DNA of 20,000 nucleotides, from assembly GCA_036320915.1 (NCBI GenBank), contig JAXBDG010000011.1, positions 1-20,000 on the forward strand. The letters run 5' to 3'. Positions 1-8,555 of this stretch are shown in pieces (the stretch's first letter is position 1; every line of letters starts with the position of its first letter). The notes under the pieces were generated by a model. The model searched no databases and had not been told where the DNA came from. It saw nothing but the letters and a program-made list of their open reading frames with translations. Source of the stretch: Linnemannia elongata (Eukaryota; Mortierellomycota; Mortierellomycetes; Mortierellales; Mortierellaceae). The translations under genes were made by a program, and so were the position numbers.

Positions 1-181
1 CCCTAAAAAACCCTAAAAAACCCTAAAAAACCCTAAAAAACCCTAAAAAACCCTAAAAAACCCTAAAAAACCCTAAAAAACCCTAAAAAACCCTAAAAAA
101 CCCTAAAAAACCCTAAAAAACCCTAAAAAACCCTAAAAAACCCTAAAAAACCCTAAAAACCCTAAAAAACCCTAAAAAAAA
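1..181. repeat. Telomeric repeat tract, unit CCCTAAAAAA
   Basis: Fifteen perfect tandem 10-mers CCCTAAAAAA fill 1-150, followed by a 9-nt unit (151-159), a 10-nt unit (160-169) and a 12-nt unit with eight A (170-181). The array starts at base 1 with the C-rich strand reading inward, which is the orientation of a left chromosome end. The G-strand would be TTTTTTAGGG, longer than the common fungal TTAGGG. Slippage in A-run length appears only in the innermost units, as expected where telomere meets subtelomere. Confidence 0.95.
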
Positions 182-1002
182 CCCCTTGCATAAAATGAAC
201 AAATAATTCTTAAAGATAGCGCAAAAAATTAATATTTTTTTATTCTAATTTTTCGTCTATTTTTATTTTTACATTTATTGTTTTAATAACCTTTACAACC
301 GCATGTGGGAATTTTTGGGCTTGCATCTCACTAGATGATTTTTAGGAAAGGCATTGTTAAAGCTAGAAATCTTTGTAAGACCTTTTTTTATTTTTTTATT
401 TTTTTATTTATTTCTGATCATATATTTCGCTCATCCTTGTATGAGTCTACAGTTGGTCATTGTTGGAGATGCTTGTTTTTAATTGAGTGATTGAAATAAT
501 AACATGTAAAAACTGTAATGATCTTTTTCTTTTTTTTCTATTAATTGTTTCTTTCTTTTTCATTTCTCTTTACATGTGTTATGCGTGCTTGTGAAAGTTT
601 AACGTTATATCTGAATCCATTCTCACTGCTAACGGCATAGTTGACAACAAGATAGTTGAAGTATTAAAATTTTTTTCTAATTCTCTTTTTTTTTTCTTTT
701 CCTTTCTTTTCAAACATAGTGCGCTCCATTGTACATATTGTGAAGTTTTGATCACTATCTATGTTACTGGCAATGATAAAGTGGTAATATAAGGATATCG
801 ATTGTGTCATGATTTTTTTTATTTTTTTTCAATTTTTTTTATATTTTTTTATTTTCATTTTTTTTTCTTTTCATTACCTCTCTTTTCAAACATACAGCGC
901 CTGTTTACTCAAGTCTTTTAAGTTTTAGCATTGTATATGCTTGCTAGTGTTCTTATTGTTCTGCCTATAAATTTTTATTCCCGATATGCTTTTTTATCTG
1001 CC
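182..1002. other. AT-rich subtelomeric region, no gene seen
   Basis: The stretch is very A/T-rich with many T runs and no credible ORF. It holds diverged repeated segments: TCTTTTCAAACATA occurs at 705-718 and 881-894 (176 bp apart), each after a T/C-rich run, followed by a GCGC motif and, at variable distance, AAGTTTT. A weaker third version lies around 555-610. The last about 20 bases (984-1002) match the edge of the polypyrimidine satellite that continues after the retrotransposon. Confidence 0.6.
998..1002. repeat. Target-site duplication, left copy
   Basis: CTGCC directly before the 5' LTR, identical to 3751-3755. Five base pairs is a usual duplication length for LTR retrotransposon integrases. 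Confidence 0.9.
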
Positions 1003-1124
1003 TGTCGCGTCCTATACCATAGTCAGATCATGACTGTCGACTCTTGTTATGATTATGTCGCGTCGTACAACACGATCGGTCGACTCTTAAGAGTGATCGA
1101 TCGACTCTTGGTGCGATCAGGCAA

Positions 1125-1152
1125 ACTTGGGCGCAGTTGTCTTCGCCCAAGT
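1125..1152 (+). other. U3 hairpin in LTR
   Basis: ACTTGGGCG (1125-1133) and CGCCCAAGT (1144-1152) form a perfect 9-bp stem with a 10-nt loop. It ends 33 bp upstream of the TATA box, so it lies in U3 DNA and would be at the 3' end of the transcript when read from the 3' LTR (3407-3434). Its role is unknown. Confidence 0.6.
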
Positions 1153-1184
1153 AAATAATTAATTAACATAGCCACAATCATACT

Positions 1185-1227
1185 TATATATAGTCAGTAT
1201 CCAGATAGTTTAATCCCCACTTAGTAA
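1185..1227 (+). promoter_or_regulatory. LTR core promoter: TATA box and presumed start of R
   Basis: TATATATA lies at 1185-1192. ACTTAGTAA at 1219-1227 begins 27-34 nt downstream, normal TATA-to-start spacing, and is the exact complement of the 9 nt right after the 5' LTR. In Tf1-type self-priming the transcript's first nucleotides pair with the primer site, so A1219 is the natural candidate for +1. The start itself is inferred, not measured. Confidence 0.7.
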
Positions 1228-1353
1228 CTTGAACTACCACTCGAATATACTTTGTCACCACCCTGAACCCGATCCCTACCCTGTAACCTTGCCCTAAATA
1301 ACACTCTGTCAACACCTTGAAAACCACCTCTGATTCTTGCTCCATTTGCCCTA

Positions 1354-1397
1354 CCTTTGTCCTACCTCTGTCCTGCCTTTGTCCTGCCTTTGTCCTG
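1354..1397 (+). repeat. Four 11-bp tandem repeats in LTR
   Basis: Four units of CCTTTGTCCTG (first ends in A, second has CTC for TTT) lie downstream of the presumed start, so they fall in R/U5. The same array is in the 3' LTR at 3636-3679. Confidence 0.85.
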
Positions 1398-1468
1398 CCT
1401 GGCCCTGCTTCCTAGCACTGAGAGGTCAATCTTCGTCTGCCCTGTCTGCCCAGTCTAGGTTCGCGACA

Positions 1469-1477
1469 TTACTAAGT
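1469..1477 (+). promoter_or_regulatory. Primer-binding site, self-priming type
   Basis: TTACTAAGT follows the 5' LTR with no gap and is the reverse complement of ACTTAGTAA at 1219-1227, the presumed 5' end of the transcript. No TGG-starting match to a tRNA 3' end is present at this spot. In Tf1 of fission yeast, and by sequence in several fungal chromoviruses, reverse transcription is primed by such a piece of the transcript itself. Confidence 0.7.
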
Positions 1478-1524
1478 CAAAAAAAAACACTTGACCTTTC
1501 AGTCCCTGTCATTCCCGTCTGACC

Positions 1525-2829
1525 ATGAGCGGTACAATCGAAGTCCCTCGAGCCGCCTTGCAAGAAGTTCAGGACCGCCTGAGCCTGGTTGGCGAATCCA
1601 TTACAAACCTCAAGAAACTTGAACCCACCCTTATTTTCCTTCATGAAAACCTGGAGTTCTTCAAGATCCTCGTCCCAACCCTTAACAGTCGCTTGGCCAT
1701 GCTTGAACAAGCCGTTACAGTTGGCCTTCCTGCACAGTTATCTCAACAAACCCTGCCAGATAAGGCTGAGATTATCAACCAAATCAGCACCACCACCCTG
1801 TCCACCGTACGCCACGAACTACATACCCTGCGCCAAACTATGGATGATTTCCGCCGCGATGCTACCGCCACATGGGCCACCAAGTCTGACATCGAAGCTA
1901 TCAAAATTGAATCCATTGGTGCTTCCAGCACATCCATCAGTAACAAATCCAAGGTCCCGGCCCCATCTGCGTTCTCTGGCAAGCGAGAGGACTGGAAAAC
2001 ATTTTCGTCCCACCTTTCCTTGTATTTCACTGCCAACACCTACCAATACCCATCCGACACCGACAAGATCCTATTTGCCATCTCCCGCCTGGGAAATGGA
2101 TCCGCGTTCAAGTTTATGGAACAATATATCCCTGACTTCCAGAAACCAACCGCCACTCGACCCCTACTCATCTCCAATTATGATACCTTTATCAACACTC
2201 TGTCTGAGAACTTTGGAATCCAAAATGCACATGTTGTTGCCGAGGCCCAACTCAGGTCCCTTAAGCAAAGAGGCTCTGCAATGGACTATACCAACAAATT
2301 CTTGGAACTTGCCGCCGAAACCAACTGGAACGATTCTGCCAAAATTTCACAGTATCGTCTAGGTCTCAAGGATGCCGTCCAGGATGTACTCGCCCTTGCC
2401 GACGAACCCATCGACTTCGCGACTTTCACCAGTAAGGCTATCAACATTGATAAACGACAATACGCCCGCCATGTTGAAAAAAATTCATCACGCACCACCA
2501 CGTCCTCAGCATCATCTACCCCTCGAACTCATCAAACTTTTGCCCAACCCGCCAGCACCCCAGCCAACACCCCCCAACCAACCGATTTAACAACACCTGC
2601 TTCTGACATGGCAATGGATCTCACTAGTGCACAACACCGCCCTATCGACGCTGGAGAAAAGCAACGTCGTAAGGACAACAATCTATGCAGTTACTGTGCA
2701 GCCGATGATCATTGGGTAAAGGAATGCCCCGTTAAGCCCTCATCCAAGCCTAAGGCCGCACACTCCGTTTCCGCTATGAAAATCGGCCCTGATATCACTT
2801 TTACTCTGGGTGAAGATGACTGGAATTAA
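1525..2829 (+). CDS. gag: Retrotransposon Gag protein with CCHC zinc knuckle
   Basis: 434-aa intact ORF starting at the first ATG after the 5' LTR, 56 nt downstream. Residues about 1-130 look helical and coiled-coil-like with Leu/Gln heptads. From F150 (motif FSGKREDW) to about residue 300 the pattern fits the retrotransposon Gag family of Ty3-type elements: SGKREDWKTF at the start, then a SMDYTNKFLELA-like motif near the middle. A Ser/Thr/Pro/Gln-rich linker follows. C388, C391, H396 and C401 form a C-x2-C-x4-H-x4-C knuckle for nucleic-acid binding. The ORF ends 33 residues later without protease or polymerase in any frame. Its product would form particles and package the RNA, with enzymes supplied by an autonomous relative. 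Family assignment is from motifs; no search was run. Confidence 0.9.
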   Translation: MSGTIEVPRAALQEVQDRLSLVGESITNLKKLEPTLIFLHENLEFFKILVPTLNSRLAMLEQAVTVGLPAQLSQQTLPDKAEIINQISTTTLSTVRHELHTLRQTMDDFRRDATATWATKSDIEAIKIESIGASSTSISNKSKVPAPSAFSGKREDWKTFSSHLSLYFTANTYQYPSDTDKILFAISRLGNGSAFKFMEQYIPDFQKPTATRPLLISNYDTFINTLSENFGIQNAHVVAEAQLRSLKQRGSAMDYTNKFLELAAETNWNDSAKISQYRLGLKDAVQDVLALADEPIDFATFTSKAINIDKRQYARHVEKNSSRTTTSSASSTPRTHQTFAQPASTPANTPQPTDLTTPASDMAMDLTSAQHRPIDAGEKQRRKDNNLCSYCAADDHWVKECPVKPSSKPKAAHSVSAMKIGPDITFTLGEDDWN

Positions 2830-3272
2830 AACTTTCCTGTCATGCTTTGCCAGCCACCTGTTCCGGAAGAACAGGCCTAAGGGAGGGGTACAGCCCCAGT
2901 ACCCTGCCGCCATGTTCTTGCTTCCGCCATTTTTTCACTTTTTTTTCAACCCTCTTTGAACCATATCCTCATCTTGTCCTGTCTTGTCTTTTCCGTTCCC
3001 CTACACCTTGTGGGTTCGGTTCTCCTTGTCTGTCCTGTCTTGTCTTGTCCGTTCCCCTACATCTTGTGGTTTCGGTTTTCCTGTCTCGTCCTATCTTGTC
3101 TTTTCCATTCCCCTACACTTCGTGGGTTTGGACTTTCCTGTCTTGTCGTTTTCTGTTCTGCCCCACTTTGACGACCCTCTGTCCATGATGATCTTCTCTT
3201 CTATGAAGGTTCATCAAAACCTCCTGTCCTTGTCTGCTTTTTACAATTCCTTGCTTCGCGGAGCTCAGCCCT
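2830..3272 (+). other. Noncoding part of the retrotransposon between gag and polypurine tract
   Basis: Where pol would be expected there are only 443 bp. The stretch starts with a small hairpin (CCTGTTC 2857-2863, GAACAGG 2869-2875) and contains the 56-bp triple repeat. ORFs of up to 113 codons on the plus strand are Cys/Leu/Pro/Phe-rich translations of C/T-rich DNA and resemble no pol domain. Confidence 0.75.
2977..3144 (+). repeat. Three 56-bp tandem repeats
   Basis: Units start at 2977, 3033 and 3089 with TCCTGTCTTGTC or a close variant and share TTCCCCTACA and a TTGTGGGTTCGG-like core. The units differ at several positions, so they are older than the LTR pair. 56 is not a multiple of 3, so translation changes frame per unit, which argues against coding use. 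Confidence 0.85.
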
Positions 3273-3283
3273 AGAAGGGGAGA
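3273..3283 (+). promoter_or_regulatory. Polypurine tract
   Basis: AGAAGGGGAGA, all purine, one base (T3284) before the 3' LTR. This is the normal place and composition of the plus-strand DNA primer of LTR retrotransposons. Confidence 0.88.
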
Positions 3284-3284
3284 T

Positions 3285-3750
3285 TGTCGCGTCCTATACC
3301 ATAGTCAGATCATGACTGTCGACTCTTGTTATGATTATGTCGCGTCGTACAACACGATCGGTCGACTCTTAAGAGTGATCGATCGACTCTTGGTGCGATC
3401 AGGCAAACTTGGGCGCAGTTGTCTTCGCCCAAGTAAATAATTAATTAACATAGCCACAATCATACTTATATATAGTCAGTATCCAGATAGTTTAATCCCC
3501 ACTTAGTAACTTGAACTACCACTCGAATATACTTTGTCACCACCCTGAACCCGATCCCTACCCTGTAACCTTGCCCTAAATAACACTCTGTCAACACCTT
3601 GAAAACCACCTCTGATTCTTGCTCCATTTGCCCTACCTTTGTCCTACCTCTGTCCTGCCTTTGTCCTGCCTTTGTCCTGCCTGGCCCTGCTTCCTAGCAC
3701 TGAGAGGTCAATCTTCGTCTGCCCTGTCTGCCCAGTCTAGGTTCGCGACA
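3285..3750 (+). repeat. 3' LTR
   Basis: Second copy of the 466-bp LTR, no difference from the 5' copy found by eye. The same TATA box and 11-bp repeats are present. It is followed directly by the target duplication CTGCC. Confidence 0.95.
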
Positions 3751-3755
3751 CTGCC
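3751..3755. repeat. Target-site duplication, right copy
   Basis: CTGCC directly after the 3' LTR. A matching uninterrupted site (ATCTGCCCGCAC) exists at about 3822-3833 in the next satellite unit. Confidence 0.9.
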
Positions 3756-5950
3756 CGCACTTTTTTTTCGCATTACACTTTTTTTTCTCTATACAGTCTT
3801 TTTTCTCCCCATATGCTTTTTTATCTGCCCGCACTTTTTTTTTCTCTTTACACTTTTTTTTCTCTATACAGTCTTTTTTCTCTTTCAACACTCTTTTTTT
3901 AAATCTATGCACCTTTTTTTCTATCCCTGCACTTTTTTTCCTTCCTTTGCACTTTTTTTTCTTTCTTTGCACTTTTTTTTCTTCCTTTGCACTTTTTTTT
4001 CTTCCACTGCACCTTTTTTTTTCCCCTGCACTTTTTTTTCTCTCTCTACTCTTTTTTTTTCTACATCTACACTTTTCTCTCCTCTCTCTGCACTTTTTTT
4101 TCTGCCTCTACACTTTTTTTTCTCCCTCTACACTTTTTTTCTCCCTCTACACTTTTTTTCTCTTGCTTCACTTTTTTTTTCTCTCTGCACTTTTTTTTTC
4201 TCTCTGCACTTTTTTTTCTCTCTCTGCATTTTTTTTTCTCTCTTTGAACTTTTTTTTCTCCCTCTACACTTTTTTTCTCTTTCTACACTTTTTTTCTCTT
4301 TCTACACTTTTTTTTCTCTCCCTGCACTTTTTTTCTCTTTCAACACTTTTTTTTTGTTTCTACACGTTTTTTTCTTCCCCTGAACTTTTTTTCTCTCTCT
4401 CTACACTTTTTTCTTTCCGCTCTCTGCACTTTTTTTTCTCCCTCTACGCCTTTTTTTCTCTCTCTACACTTTTTTTTCTCTCTCTACACTTTCTTTTCGT
4501 TTCTACATTTTTTTTCTCTCTTTGCACTTTTTTCTCCTGTACACTTTTTTTTCCCTCTCTGCACTTTTTTCTCTCTCTCTACACTTTTCTTTCTCTCTCT
4601 ATACTTTTTTTTTTCCCTCTGCACTTGTTTTTCATTTCCACACTTTTTTTCTCTCTCTACACTTTTTTCTCTCTCTACACTTTTTTTTCTCTCCCTACAC
4701 TTTTTTCTCTTCCTCTGCCCTTTTGTTTCTCCCTCTGCACTTTTTTTTCTCTCTCTACACTTTTTTTTCTTCCTCTACACTTTTTTTTTTCCCTCCACAC
4801 TTTTTTCTCTCTCTACACTTTTTTTTCTCCTCCTACACTTTTTTCTCTTCCTGTGCACTTTTTTTTCTCTCTCTATACTTTTTTTCTCCCTTTACACTTT
4901 TTTCTCTCTCTACAGTTTTTTTTCACTCTCTGCTCTTTTTTTTCTCCCTCCACACTTTTTTCGCTCTCTTCACTTTTTTCTCTCTCTACAGTTTTTTTTC
5001 AATCTCTGCACTATTTTTTCTCCCTCCACACTTTTTTTCTCTCTCTACACTTTGTTTTCTCTCTACACTTTTTTTCTCTCTCTCTGCACTTTTTTAACTA
5101 CCTCTGCACTTTTTTTTCTCCCTCTACACTTTTTTTTCTCCCTCTACACTTTTTTCTCTTCCTCTACCCTTTTGTTTCTCCCACTGCACTTTTTTTTCTC
5201 TTTCTACACTTTTTTTTTTCTGAACACTTTTTCTTCTCCCTCTACACTTTTTTTCTCTCTCTACACTTTTTTTCTCACTCTACACTTTTTTCTCTCGCTA
5301 CATTTTTTTTTTCCGCTCTCTGCACTTTTTTTTTTCTAACTGCACTTTTTTTTCTCTGTACACTTTTTTTTCTCTCTCTATCCTTTTTTTTCTCTCTCTA
5401 TCCTTTTTTTCTCTCGCTACACTTTTTTTTCTCCCTCTGCACCTTGTTTTCTCTATCTCCCCTTTTTTTTTTCTCCCTCTGCACTTTTTTGTCTCTCTAT
5501 ACTTTTTTTGCTCTCTCTTCACTTTTTTTCTCTCTCTGCACCTTTTTTTCTCTCTCTGCATTTTTTTTCTCCCTCTTCACTTTTTTTTCTCTCTCTACAT
5601 TTTTTTTTCCGCTCTCTACACTTTTTTTTCTCTTCCTATACTTCTTTCTCTTCCTCTGCACTTTTTTTTCTCTCTCTCCACTTTTTTTCTCTCTCTACAC
5701 TTTTTTTTCTCTCTCCACACTTTTTTTTCTCTCTCAATATTCCTTTTCTCTCTTTACACCTTTTTTTCTCTGTCCACTTTTTTTTCGCTCTCTGCACTTT
5801 TTTCTCTCTCTACACTTTTTTTCTCTCTCTACACTTTTTTTCTCTCTCTACACTTTTTTTCTCTCTGTATAGTTTTTTTCTCTCTACACTTTTTTCTCTC
5901 TCTCTACACTCCTCTTTTTTCTCTATTTATACTTTTTCTCTCTAAACCTT
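3756..5950. repeat. Polypyrimidine satellite, about 20-bp unit
   Basis: About 110 imperfect tandem copies of a unit near CACTTTTTTTTCTCTCTCTA. Unit length varies because of T-run and CT-run changes. The plus strand is almost free of G. Larger repeats are layered on it: a 75-bp pair at the left end (ATACAG at 3791 and 3866), CCTTTTGTTTCTCC at about 4718 and 5167 (449 bp apart), and TCTACAGTTTTTTTTCA pairs 76 bp apart near 4910 and 4986. Lack of stop codons in C/T-only DNA makes long artificial Leu/Phe/Ser ORFs in all three plus frames. The array began before the retrotransposon: 984-1002 is its left edge. Confidence 0.93.
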
Positions 5951-7370
5951 TTTTTTCATTCTTTACACTCGGTTTTCTTCACTCTTTTTTTTTCTTTTGC
6001 TTTCTCTGTCTCATTCTTTTACTTCCTATCTGCCTCTCTAACCTTCTTTTTTCCCTTCCCTTTTTTTTTTGTTGTTTTTCTATCGTAGTTTTTTTTTCAT
6101 CTCTGTCTTTCTCTCTCTCTCTCTTTCTCCTTTTCCTCTTTCCTTTCTCTTTACTCTCTACCCATATTTTTTTTCACTCTCTCTCCTCTCCATTTTTCTT
6201 CACTTTTCTCTCGTCATTCTTTGTTTGCAACTAACACTGCTCTTTGTTACTCGTCTCATTAACAATAATTACTCATTCCTCTTTCTCATTTGCTTTGTCC
6301 TTCTCTTTTGCATTCCTTCTGTTCCTTGAATGAACTCATTGGACATCCCTCGTTTTCTACCTTCATTTCTATTCTCTTGCTGGGTTTGTTTCTGTTGTGT
6401 TTTTCCAATCCCCATTCAAGAAGACTATACGGCAATCACTTTTCCACACGTTCTCTCCTTCCTCTTCTTTTTTATATGCATCCCTTTTCTTTACATGCTC
6501 ACCCACCATCATCTGTTTGCAAGTTAATACTCATTCCCTCACCACCAACGTCACAACCATTCACTGCCTCATCCGTTTTCCTCTTGCCCTCTCATTCTTC
6601 ATCTTCGTTGCTTCCTTGCACCACTAATCATGTGTTTTGCTTCCTTTGATCATCAATTCTCACATGGATCATTTCAAACTCTGGCTTGTTCTGCCTTTTT
6701 TTCTTTGTCTTTCCTCCCTGGTTACAAGTCCTCAATCTACCAACCTTTTCTCACGCTCCCACTACTCTCTCTTTCCCACCTAACTCTGTAATCGCTTCCT
6801 CCCTTCTCACTCTCTTTTCTCTGTTACTATTCCCCATACACACTCCATCAACGGCCTTCTGCTAACTAATCAACACTCCCTTGTCCCCAATCGCAAGACG
6901 ACATTACATCAGCCTTTGTTCTCTGGCAAACGCATTCTCTTCTTTTTCTTACCCCTTCATTCCCTTTTCTGTTCATCATTGTGTCGATTCCTTTGTTCAT
7001 TGACAATCAGCTTGGTTAACTTGTGACCCAGTATCTTTCTTCCTCTTCGTTACTTTTTTTATCTGTCGTGCCTCATTCTTTCTTGCAAAGAATCATTCTC
7101 CCTCTCTCTGTCTTTCACGCATTCTTGCTCTCTTTCTATTTCTCATCCCTTTTTTTTTTCTAACTCCCTTCATGCCTTTCTTTTCCCCTCTCTCCTTCAC
7201 TCTTATTTTTTTTTTCTTCTGTTGTTGTTCTTCCGTTTTCTTCCCTCTTCCTTCCCACCCATCCTCCCCTCTCTCCCTCTCTCTTTCTTTTTCCTGAAAC
7301 ACCCTCTCCATTTCCACCTCACCATCAACAGCAAGGTCAAGATCAAGCAACATTCATTTTCTGAATCTTC

Positions 7371-7413
7371 ACAATCATTCACAACCTCATCCTTTTACTC
7401 TTGCGACCTCATT
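7371..7413. repeat. Diverged dispersed repeat (copies also at 6553-6596 and 8021-8064)
   Basis: All three copies read ACAAYCATTC, then a CTCAT/GTCAT, a CT-rich part, and end in CTCATT. Copies at 7371 and 8021 also share GCGACCTCATT. Spacing is 818 and 650 bp. Similarity outside this core is unclear, and the biased composition lowers confidence. Confidence 0.4.
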
Positions 7414-8394
7414 ATACCGGTTCACACACAAGACTCTCTCATCCTCCAATTTTTTTTTCATCAAAGGTGTCGTCTCAATTTCTACCTTTTCTGTCTCTCT
7501 CTTTTTCTCTCTCTTTATTTCATTCCCTTCTGTCTTCTTTTTTTTTGTCTTTTTTTTCTCTTCTCACTTTCTTCTTTCGTTCTCTTTTCTATTCCTTCTT
7601 TTTTCTTTTTTTTTATTTCTCTGCTGTCTTCTTTCTTTTTTATGTCACTGTCTGTAGCAACCCACAGTTCTTTTCCCTCCTTCCTCTCTCATGAATCCCC
7701 TCCGTTCTGCACTTCTTTTTTGTTCTCCTTTCTTCTTTCCTCTCCCTCACATCTCTCTCTATTGTCCTCCTTATCGTTACCCATCTTCTCGTTTTCTTTC
7801 TCATTCCTACTTTTGCAAGAAATTACCTTCCACGTAATTTGCCTTTTCTCACTCACGTCACTACTTCTCCCTCTTCCTTCTTCTCCTCTCCTTCTTACTT
7901 TTTCTTTTCTCTGTACTATTCCTCTCTCTCCCGTTCTTTGTTTTTATTTCCTGTCTATTTACTCATCACCAACACCTTTTTTTCATAGGAATCAACGTTC
8001 CTTCTTTCCCTCAACTTTTAACAATCATTCAAAACGTCATCTGTTCTCTTTTCGCGACCTCATTCTCCACCTGGCTTTTACCTCCTTGAATTCTTTTTTT
8101 TTCCATTCATCTTTTGTTGACTCCCTTGATCATAATCGTGCACTTAGACGTCTTGCCACTCAATCTCTTTTGTGCTCCTTTTCTTTCGCGTTGGGAGGAG
8201 TGGGGTCTTTTTTGCTTCGTTTCTCTTGCCTCTCACAGAATAACCATGCTTTGTCTCTCTTTTCCCGTTCCCGTCTCTCACTTATCCTCTCCCCCTTTTC
8301 CCTCCCCTCTTCCCTTCACATCACTTTGTTCCCGTCTACACTTCCTCTCTCTCTCATCTGTCTCCCACTCTCGTTTCATTCCACACTCAACACA

Positions 8395-8505
8395 TCCACC
8401 CTGCCTTCGAATCAACACATATAAACACACGCACGCACACCCTCGTCATCTTCACCCGCCTCGAATCAAGCAACACACATGCACAAACACGCGCACTCGC
8501 ACTCT
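8395..8505. repeat. CA-rich imperfect duplication
   Basis: Two neighbouring segments share CCTG/CCGCC, TCGAATCAA, then ACACA-rich sequence (starting near 8398 and 8451, about 53 bp apart). It marks the right end of the pyrimidine-rich domain. Confidence 0.45.
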
Positions 8506-8555
8506 CAAAAATGGGGTGATAAAGTGGAAAAGGTGATGAACGATAAGTGGGCGAA

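Larger units (their letters stand above)
1003..1468 (+). repeat. 5' LTR
   Basis: 466 bp, starts TGTCGCG and ends CGCGACA (7-bp perfect terminal inverted repeat). It carries a hairpin, a TATA box, the presumed transcript start and four 11-bp repeats. TGTCGCGTC is repeated at 1003-1011 and 1056-1064, and TCGACTCTT recurs three times in the first 110 bp. Confidence 0.95.
1003..3750 (+). mobile_element. Non-autonomous gag-only LTR retrotransposon (Ty3-like), 2748 bp
   Basis: Two 466-bp direct repeats (1003-1468 and 3285-3750), identical by eye, flank a 1.8-kb interior. The LTRs begin TGTCGCG and end CGCGACA. A 5-bp direct repeat CTGCC flanks the whole element. The interior has a primer-binding site directly after the 5' LTR, one intact gag ORF, a 443-bp noncoding part and a polypurine tract before the 3' LTR. 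No protease, reverse transcriptase, RNase H or integrase sequence is present, so it must borrow pol in trans. Gag type and apparent self-priming place it near the Ty3/Tf1/sushi side of LTR elements; this is inferred without pol. Identical LTRs and intact gag suggest a very recent insertion. Confidence 0.93.
5951..8505. other. C/T-rich strand-biased DNA, no gene seen
   Basis: The tandem order is lost but the plus strand stays strongly pyrimidine-rich for 2.5 kb, with long T and CT runs. It may be decayed satellite mixed with other subtelomeric DNA. Plus-strand ORFs (for example 7222-8424, 400 codons) consist of Phe, Leu and Ser runs and are explained by composition. A diverged segment of about 44 bp recurs three times (6553, 7371, 8021). 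Confidence 0.7.

Noticed and set aside
2847..3274. ORFs of 71-113 codons after gag, considered as a pol or protease remnant
   Set aside because: They translate a 56-bp tandem repeat in three frames and show no protease DTG/DSG, reverse transcriptase or integrase motif.
3619..5945. Long plus-strand ORFs (up to 641 codons) rich in Phe, Leu, Ser and Thr
   Set aside because: C/T-only DNA has no stop codons on this strand; ORFs exist in all three frames over the satellite and start inside the 3' LTR in one case. They are translations of the repeat.
3751..5950. CRISPR-like array
   Set aside because: Repeats are directly tandem with no unique spacers, and the sequence is eukaryotic.
7222..8424. 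400-codon plus-strand ORF, and overlapping ORFs at 7401 and 8114
   Set aside because: Runs of F, L, S and P from pyrimidine-rich DNA, no domain, overlapping ORFs of the same kind in other frames.
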